NCBI RefSeq assembly: GCF_029784135.1
Contig: NC_073746.1
Span: 182,281,788 to 182,345,787 of the forward strand
Reading direction: 5' to 3'
From: Toxorhynchites rutilus septentrionalis
Lineage: Eukaryota > Arthropoda > Insecta > Diptera > Culicidae
Length of the DNA stretch: 64,000 nt
Made by a program: the position numbers and the translations under genes. The notes under the pieces are model-generated. The model was given only the letters and a program-made list of their open reading frames with translations. It made no database searches and was not told the origin of the DNA. Every line of letters starts with the position of its first letter. Within the stretch, counting starts at the first letter, position 1. Positions 56,638-64,000 of this stretch are shown piece by piece.

Positions 56638-57605
56638 CTAGAAGCTTTCATTATCTTCCCAACTGCCCATGGGTTTCAGTACTAGCATGTCGAATTCTTT
56701 CGGATCCCCGCTGGTGCTGTTGCGCCTCGGAGATAATCGTTTATTTCGCTCGTATGATGATTTTTGGTTATGATGATGTCGTTGATGGTTCGACTTACCG
56801 CCGCTGGCGCTATTCCATAACAACCCACTATTGCCACCACTGTTACCCTGCTTCGGTACGGTTCTATTGCATTTCCCCTCGTCGATACCCCCAATCGCAT
56901 TGTCCGCCTCAAGATCGGCCACCGTGCACGTTACGGCCGATTCGATCGAGTGGTATGAGTCGTTTCTGGTCGTTCCCTTGACGGCGTTGCTTTTCAACAT
57001 AAAGCTGAAATCGTTCCATCTATCGTTCAGATTCGCCAACTTCTGGTTGAAATTATGGGTCAGCGAGATACTAAGGGCCATCTTCAGACGGTTGGTAGAG
57101 GGACGTTTCGGAGTCGTTGGTGGCGTAATGATTGAGAGAGACGACGAGGTCGAAAGGCGATTTAGTATTCTGTTTGCATCATTGCTAGTGATGCTGTTGT
57201 GACTGTTCTTGTAGCGAAGGATCACTGCCGCTGCTGCTGTTGTCGCTCCACGGATTGCTGCACTTCCATCGTATTGATAGGATGAAGTAGCGCTTTCGCT
57301 ACTATCGTTAATAGGCGGGGGCGGTAGAGGTGGCTGGGGTTTATTCAATAATCAATCCCTATAAATATAACTACAGTTTTTTGGGCTCTCTTGTGGACTA
57401 GGACTGCTCGAGGGAGGCGCCGGACTAGAACTACTATTTGACATGACTGGGGAAGATCCGGAACTGGAATTCTGTGGACTTTCGGAACGATGTTGTGTTA
57501 CTGGAATGAAAGCAAAAATGTTATCAGTTACCAAATTATGGAGATTGTTGGGAAGCATTACCTATGCCATGGCGGGGCGGCTGCCTTTTCATTCGGCCGA
57601 GACTT
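56638..57605 (-). CDS. 3' end of a Ser/Pro-rich gene with an internal UGA (candidate readthrough)
   Basis: Exon 57605-57562 (44 nt, containing MKRQPPRHGI) joins in phase to a terminal exon beginning at 57500 after TTTGCTTTCATTCCAG. The reading gives VTQHRSESPQNSSSGSSPVM, SNSSSSPAPPSSSPSPQESP, KNCSYIYRD, then UGA at 57352-57354. The same frame continues open for 237 codons to a stop at 56638. It includes NKPQPPLPPPPINDSSES, TPPTTPKRPSTNRLKMALSI, LTHNFNQKLANLNDRWNDF and KEFDMLVLKPMGSWEDNESF. The family is unknown: low-complexity Ser/Pro/Asn text with a possible Pro-rich SH3 ligand. Alternatives are a mutation in the reference sequence, a retained intron or a pseudogene. Confidence 0.5.
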
Positions 57606-58746
57606 CTGTTACGAGTATTAGTATTAAGGACCTATATAAAAATGCTATTTTTTAATTATTTATCCATTATCAGAAACTACTGGACGTAATGAATGACAGC
57701 AGAAAACATCTTACAACTTAATAATCTCTTACAACTTAATAATCTATTCAAATGCAATTTACCATATTTTGATTGATTAGTCCCTGGCTGGTCTCAGCCG
57801 CCCCATTTCCGTCTCAAAGATACACCTGTTGGATAGAAAAAGAAAGGAGGTCAGAAAACAGCACTCGATTGTATCTCTCAACGATAGCATTCCCACTGTT
57901 CTTGGAAGGTGCTGCTATCAGTGCGTGCGATTGTTGCAATGTAATTAATCACGCGGGAATGACAAATAAAAGTTCTATAATAGTTCTCCACGACCTTTTA
58001 AATTGTGAATTAAACACATTGAACTGTACATGATAATCATTCGATTGGATTAATGCAACAAGTTTACGAAGCCTGAATGCTGAATGAAAACACCCTCAAT
58101 GAGCAAAGCAAAATGATAATCACAAGCGGGGAATTTCTGAAGCGAGCCGTTACACTAAATAATGTTTAAACCAATCCGACAATTCACATTGTCAAAAGGC
58201 TCTGCGAATCCTTCTGCAAATCTCATCGAATATGTGAAAATGTGTTACAACACATTTTTGATTATGTTTAAATATTATGTTGACTAATTTTTAATATGTG
58301 TGTATGAAAACTAAACAGCTATTCGCGACATAGAAGGTACGCTGTCGCCATCTAGCGGATATTATGAATGTATGAGGAAAAAGTAAACAAACCGAGTGTT
58401 TTTCAACTGTACTTTGAGTGCTATTTTTTCTCGAATTCTTCTGTAGTTTATAAAAAACGAATACGTAGTGATAGAGTGAAGCTTAGTAAAACAGTTTTTA
58501 CTTCAGGAACCGTTTATTTATTGCGTTGACATACAACACAGACTCAAATAAGAGTACCTCCATTGACACTAGCATGTTCAAATGCAGTTGTAAATTTTCA
58601 TACATTGAATGAAAATTAATTTGAAATGCTGTTTGCATGGTCAGGTTACATAGTCCGGATCCGTGTATAATCATCACTAGAAGGACTCCTAAATCTTTTC
58701 ACATGGACCTTTGAAAAGTGGACCTCAAAAGTTGAACGAATTGTCT
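57606..58746. other. Probable intron/intergenic DNA of the minus-strand genes
   Basis: A good minus-strand acceptor (TTTCTTTTTCTATCCAACAG, about 57815-57834) is followed by no open exon in any frame. No other features are supported. Confidence 0.4.
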
Positions 58747-59220
58747 TTACAATAAGGAAATTGCTTTTGTTAGTAATACTGAAAAATATGATCATAACGC
58801 TGGAGTTAACTGTCGCTCGATTTGTCTAGTCGTTCCAGATTATAATTAAGATATTGGCCCAAAATAGTGTAACCTTTCATCGAAAACAGATGAAACCTGA
58901 TACCTCGAATAACTTTAACGGCTCAGACTGGAGATTGAGCCTATTGATAAACAACCGTACCTGATATTTTCATATCAACGCGTTGCATTTTTCCACCAGG
59001 TATGTAAAATTACCCTTGACGACCAAACGAGTTCCTCCGGTAGTGAAATTAAAAATATCTCCCAGGCCCACAAATACATTGTATATTGCGTTTTCTCCCA
59101 ATAATGGCACCTGAAAAAACGCAAAAAAAATCATTACCAGACACTGTTTTCGCCCACCTTAGGATATACTTTTAGGCGCCTTGATAAAAAACGATAATCT
59201 CGAACATCGATAGTTACACA
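58747..59220 (-). CDS. Small unrecognised spliced gene, 3' exons
   Basis: Three minus-strand segments join in phase: 59220-59158 (CVTIDVRDYRFLSRRLKVYP-K, after TCATCACTTTTAG), 59110-59014 (VPLLGENAIYNVFVGLGDIF, then NFTTGGTRLVVK) and 58778-58747 (VLLTKAISLL, stop). The introns are 47 and 235 bp with GT...AG ends; 47 bp is very short. The middle exon looks strongly coding. The family is not recognised and upstream exons were not found. A frame at 59356-59159 (MKSPPDCIAALESLKNIGDC) could be an upstream exon, but no donor fits. Confidence 0.4.
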
Positions 59221-59614
59221 CTAAAAGTGATGACTGGGAGATGTGATAAGCAGTTTTTGCGAAATACAACAACTTGTGGCGACAATAATCAATTGGACAA
59301 TCCCCAATATTTTTCAAAGACTCCAGGGCAGCTATACAGTCCGGTGGGCTCTTCATTTTGGCCCATCTGGTGTTACATCATTTTAAACATTTTTTTTGTG
59401 TAACAATAATAAAAACCTAAAAATTTATAACCTATTTTTTTCGTAGGACCTCTAGGCAGGACTTTTAGATAGGTAGGTCTGATCTTGCCACATTAGAAAA
59501 CAGGTCACGTTTTTATGAAATAGAAATAGCAAATGGGTGTTCGTCCATATTCAATTTATTAAGTATAATCAGCTATTCGCGACTCGCAGCATTCACAAAT
59601 CGTCAATCATTCAA

Positions 59615-59745
59615 TTAGCGACCAGACGGCAGCGAAGCTTTCCAAATGGCCCTTCTCGAGACCCAAAGTTCAGTTTTCCAAATTGGCCTTTTTCAAGATT
59701 AGAGACGAATAATCTGTGAAATTTTAAAGCCACTATGATTTATAT
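59615..59745 (+). repeat. Decayed copy of the hairpin retroposon
   Basis: GGCCCTTCTCGAG and GGCCTTTTTCAAG words followed by AGAGACGAATAATCTG and TTTAAAG parallel the 3' half of the units at 19308 and 36760. The closing hairpin arm has decayed. Confidence 0.5.
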
Positions 59746-60407
59746 CATGATGATCATTATTCAAGTTACAGTCTCGCACCAGCTAGCAGACAGGAGTTAA
59801 GCACAGTAAGAAGTGGTCTATTTGTATTTTTGCACCACCTAATTTTTGGATCTGTACCGGGGTGTAGGTTTGGAATTTTAAAAACAAGAGTGTTGCGTTT
59901 GGGGTGCAGTGTTTGGGGTTTGAAGTCAAGTTTGATCAGGGGTTGATGCATGTCGTCGGATGGCCGTGAATGCAGTATAAATATCGAGAACAATATTTAT
60001 GACCATAGCCAACCTCAGTTTCTGCTACCGTTTTGAATGGACGTGCAATATTTTTCGCTTCATATTGCATTCTCAGGATATGCGTGAAATAAGCCTAGTG
60101 CAGAGCTTGCACTGACGGGCAGAAGCAAAGCAGAAGAGAAATATGAAATAGGAATTACCGCGTCACCTTTCATACCGAGATACCGAGATTGATTGTGTAT
60201 GACTGAATCATACGTACGAGTTGTTGATTTTATGCGGTGGTGGAAGAACAAATATGTAAACGCCTCGGGCCGCACTTTGTCTAGAGACGAATTTTCGCGA
60301 AGCATACTGAGTGCACTACGTACATTGGCAATAAGAACACACATCTTGTGTATTGTTCTCGCCCAAAACAAGAATGCGTCATGAATTTTAAATCTTCAAC
60401 AGCTTCT
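59746..60407. other. Unassigned stretch
   Basis: No gene, repeat terminus or RNA feature was recognised on either strand. Confidence 0.4.
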
Positions 60408-60872
60408 GAGCAATTTCACGCCATATCAGCCAACCGCTGCCCCGACTTTCTCCTATTTTTTAAAACTTTATACATATGTAGGGCAAGTTGGTTGGTTGAT
60501 TGTAAAAATTTACAATTTTCATTACCATATGATCAAATGTGATTACGACTGATTTTTTATAGAGGCGCATGTAGACAAAATACCAGTTTTTCAGAAAAAC
60601 CGTAACTCGAAACCCTGATTAAAATATGATTTGCAGAAAAGTTGTAGGAAAATTGATGAACAACTTATGAAAAATAACAATTTAAATAACCCACCGAAAA
60701 ACATACTCAAAAATAGAGTTCAATATTAAAAACTTCTATATCTCAAAACATCACCAATTGATCAAATGATTATGGAAATTGCGATTTCGGTAAGCTGTCA
60801 ACTTATGTGCAAAGTTTAAATGGAATCGGAGAGGGTCGCGTCAAAATCGACTGATATGGCGCGGAATTGCTC
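60408..60872. mobile_element. Possible MITE with about 70-bp diverged inverted ends
   Basis: The left GAGCAATTTCACGCCATATC and the reverse-complemented right GAGCAATTCCGCGCCATATC continue as related sequence through CTCTCC and TTTAAACTTT-type words. It has no coding content. The target duplication is not clear. Confidence 0.5.
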
Positions 60873-62433
60873 TTCTTTAAAACATCGCAAACGTGTCTTT
60901 TTCAGTGCCACAAAAACTTTCGATTCTTTATTTTGAAAATTTCGCTGCATTCTAAAATAATATCCAAAGTAATCAATAGCGGTTTGATTTTTATCATTGT
61001 TGCTGGAAAAGAGCTTCGCGTCGCTGCAGCTGACATCTGGCAATAGACTGATAAATCGTGAATTACTTATTGGCGATTTTTTGCGATCGATCAATTAATT
61101 TTCATGAATTCAAGTATTGTTTCCGGATTCAAAGTGACATCAAAGTGCAGCGTATTTCAAACCGATTGTGAAGAATGTATTTTTCAGCGACAGCGTTCTT
61201 CGGTGGATAAAAATGAAAGATGAAAATTTGTTTCTTAGCGGTTGCTGTTTACATCATTAGGTTCTGATTTTCTGTTGTTGTTCTGGGTATTTTTGGAGCG
61301 TTGGAAATGTAATTTTGTTAAGGGATACTGAAAAACCATTTGGATATAAGTTCAGCAATTCATTAGTTTCATTTCAGTATTTGAGACAGCAAGCACTCAC
61401 AAGTACATGTTAATTCTAAGAGTGAAATTAAAAATCTGTCCAAAAAAATTTATACTGTGCGTGTTTCGATAGCAGAAATAAACAGAAAGTATAAACGGGG
61501 GGAGTATTTTCTATCAGACCAACTAGTTCGGCTAGCTGGGAGATGTGAATTCATCACAGTCGACATCAACGGAGTGTCAACTACATTTTAACTTGGTTGT
61601 GCCTTTAAGAATTTTTGAACGGGACTTCCTGGAAAATGTTGATTCCCGCCAAAAAAACTATGCAAAATTTCAGTTCAATCGGACTTTATTTACTAGTTCG
61701 TAAAGATATCAATTTTTGAGTTTTTTGAAAACCGTATAATCACCAAAAGAGTACATGGAACCGGGGTTTTAAAAAATGGTTTTGATACCAAATGTCTTCA
61801 AAATGCATGAAAAGTTGTTCTATCGACGTTGAGGAATTTAATAAAAAATACTAGGGGTGAGTTATGACTGTGATACAACCGCAAGGTTGACGTAGGACTA
61901 TCGATGGCTCAGTAATCATTTGTTTGAAGTTGCATCTGAATCACTTCTCAATATTTTCAAAGATTTCTGAGAGGTCCAAACAAATGCATGCATAGAGCTT
62001 TTTTCATGCATATCCTGCGGATGCATTCTGAGATGAAAAATTTTGCACGTTCTTTCAACACGGTAGAAAAATTAAAATGGGATTGGCCAGAGCGAGTATA
62101 ATTGGCCCATCGAACAATCATGATAGATATATTTTTGTGATTTCGATAGTTTATGTTCATAGCAATTTTTGACCTATTGAAACAAATTTTTGGATATGCA
62201 TGTAACAAACATCACTCATGGACCTTTCATCTTTCGAATGAAATGTTCGTCATACCACTTCCCTCAACCGGCAGGGAAAAATTAACCCTTTGCGGTCGTA
62301 TTGAATGTTTGTCATGGGTGTCGTACTAGTCGGAATTTTTACTTGAAGGAGAAGTGATACATAACATGTGAAAATATGGGCTAGGTTTCTGATTTATTTA
62401 TTTTTTTGCGAACTTTAGATATGTTGCAGTCCT
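60873..62433. other. Repeat-rich stretch without genes
   Basis: It includes a segment with GACGTAGGACTA (61889-61900) that recurs inverted at about 27470-27530, preceded by ACCGCAAGG. Nothing else is recognised. Confidence 0.4.
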
Positions 62434-62748
62434 TAAGACGCGTCCACATTACGCCAATCGACATCGTTCGGCCTTAGCCGCCCGGCAAAGCCGAATAAGT
62501 GTGGACGTAACACGCGGGATTGCCAACGTACCGAAAACCGATTCGAATCACCCAACCCAAACCAAAGCAAGTCGGTCCGGATCAAAGAAAGTCGAACCAA
62601 AACAAAACTAAGTAAACTCGCGTTGTGTTTCGTGTGTTCGTGACGGCATTCGTGCACCCGATGGGACGTCCACATTATATGACGAACCGAATATGCCGCC
62701 CGGTAAAGGCCGATTTGCACCATTCGGCATAATGTGGACGCGCCTTCA
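62434..62748. mobile_element. 315-bp MITE with compound inverted ends and 9-bp duplication
   Basis: The termini share GCGTCCACATTA in inverted order, and each end has a second inner inverted copy of a GTCCACA...GCCGCCCGG block. Flanking TGCAGTCCT occurs at 62425-62433 and 62749-62757. A 9-bp duplication suits Mutator-like elements. No coding sequence is present. Confidence 0.7.
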
Positions 62749-62757
62749 TGCAGTCCT

Positions 62758-64000
62758 GATCACATGTATCGTAAACTTAATAAGATCGGCGTTTTCCGTC
62801 TTTTATCTTTCTGTTTGAACCTACAGAAAAAACAATGCTCTTTACACCTTCACAGTTCCGGTTTCACAATAATGAATAATTGACAGATACTAAGGGGAGC
62901 CCATGAAGACAATGTTTCTAAAGTTCCAGAAACATCAACATCAACGTTGTACAAACCAGCATGATCTTTTTTTTTTGTGCAAACCAGCGGTTAACCCTCC
63001 TGTACTCGCGTGCAAAATCATAACACGTATACTCGCGCACGGTGTCACAGACCGAAAATTGAACTTCTCTGTAATGTTGCCATTGTGTACTTTTCAGGCT
63101 TTATTGCCATCAATTTGAAGAACAGGGTATGATTGAATGAAAAACCCCAAAAATATGTTTTCTTCGTCTTTATTATGTTTTAATAGTCATCTAATTCAGC
63201 CTCCTTAAAACAGAGTAATTTTTGATACTCCAACACAAATAACGAAATTCGATTTTTTCACTGTTATTAATTGAAAGTAAGCAACTGAATATAATTCACG
63301 TAAGTATAAAGAGCTATAAAATAACATAAAGACGTATGAATCGATTGTGGTTTCATTGGAGTAAGAATCAGAATATAGCATAACTGCATGCTCGAAACAA
63401 ACATATTTTTTACATTTCATGCAGTTGTTGCGTGTTTTTCGGGTCTTTTATTGAAGAGAAGAATGTATAACGACCTTCTAGATAATTACCAGATGATAAT
63501 TCTGGAATATAAAGTTTGCATATTTCTAATATCCTTTGTCTCTGTATTCTTGGGAAACTAAGATATAATGCCTTTTTTTAGACGGGACATAAAAAGATAA
63601 TATAAAAGGATTTCTAGGAATTTCCTTTTCTTTTTCTTGTCGATATTGTCCATTATAAAAAAAATATCCCCACTGTAACTGTTAAAAATTACCATAAGCC
63701 ACCGATTAGTATATAGTTTACTGTTTTTACAATTCTTCCACAAGTGAAATTCTTTCACAAGTGTGTATATGTATGACCATTATATTTAGCGAATAACCAT
63801 ACGAAAGTCAACCATTTATATTTTGCTTTTAAACGTATGAATCTAACGACGAATATATCGACGAATAGTTAATATATGGATCCGATTAATCCGGTGACAA
63901 AAAGGACTGAAATGAAATAAGAATAGTCCGTTAATGATCTTATGCATTATATTCAATAAATCTTCCACGCCACTAGCATTAATTTATACATTTCATTGAA
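62758..64000. other. AT-rich stretch, no gene seen
   Basis: No exon series, element ends or RNA gene could be supported up to the window edge. Confidence 0.4.

Noticed and set aside
57352..57354. UGA as a selenocysteine codon
   Set aside because: No selenoprotein family or SECIS-like element was recognised downstream. Readthrough or a reference error is simpler.
57772..57834. Extra exon after a strong acceptor on the minus strand
   Set aside because: All three frames hit stops before a usable donor.
60816..61094. 92-codon minus-strand gene
   Set aside because: It overlaps the right end of the possible MITE at 60408-60872 and shows no domain or splice context.
1..64000. Endogenous viral sequences (common in Aedes)
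   Set aside because: No viral polymerase, nucleoprotein or glycoprotein motifs were recognised in the translated frames. A database search would be needed to exclude decayed ones.

Overview
This is a stretch of mosquito nuclear DNA, most likely Aedes (culicine). The inference rests on three things: two DD37E-type Tc1/mariner elements of the kind known from mosquitoes, tRNA-derived SINEs together with several LINE lineages, and a very high density of nested transposons around short-intron genes. It is not bacterial. There is no operon structure, genes are split by spliceosomal introns, and most open frames are decayed transposable-element proteins.

Only four stretches look like host genes. 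(1) 10343-10900 (+) is the three-exon 3' end of an unrecognised gene. (2) 17056-18480 (+) is a complete four-exon serine/threonine kinase of the testis-specific kinase (TSSK) type. (3) 56638-57605 (-) is the 3' end of a Ser/Pro-rich gene whose terminal exon carries one UGA followed by 237 further open codons, a candidate for stop-codon readthrough. (4) 58747-59220 (-) is a set of small phase-consistent exons of an unrecognised protein.

Layout. 1-1275: a SINE and a dead mariner-superfamily transposase. 2860-10286: a five-deep nest, in which a pogo-type MITE holds a Tc1, which holds a hAT, which holds both a LINE and an H2A-bearing repeat; it lies just upstream of gene 1. 11940-14486: LINE pseudogene. 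15070-16600: small repeats. 17056-18480: kinase. 18656-22500: MITE, SINE-like unit, and a LINE split by a DD37E element. 23100-27110: a cluster of histone-derived repeats with three H3 pseudogenes, two of them forming a large inverted repeat. 27766-29352: second DD37E element, split by a SINE. 30233-32556: nearly open LINE copy. 32850-33480: inverted copy of the 15.6 kb repeat. 36090-44460: LINE pseudogenes broken by pogo, foldback and micro-insertions. 47437-49736: mariner-superfamily pseudogenes split by a second hAT copy. 51395-55830: RTE-like LINE, then pogo-like and mariner-like transposase remains. 56.6-59.3 kb: the two minus-strand genes. 60-64 kb: MITEs and otherwise featureless AT-rich DNA.

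Two themes stand out. First, histone genes (H2A, H3 and orphan histone 3' stem-loops) have become dispersed repeats: the copies share the same inactivating lesions, so they multiplied after they died. Second, a discrete unit of about 50-60 bp built around an AGAGACGAA...AGTCTCT hairpin has inserted at least four times with its own target-site duplications and always with the same 5' end.
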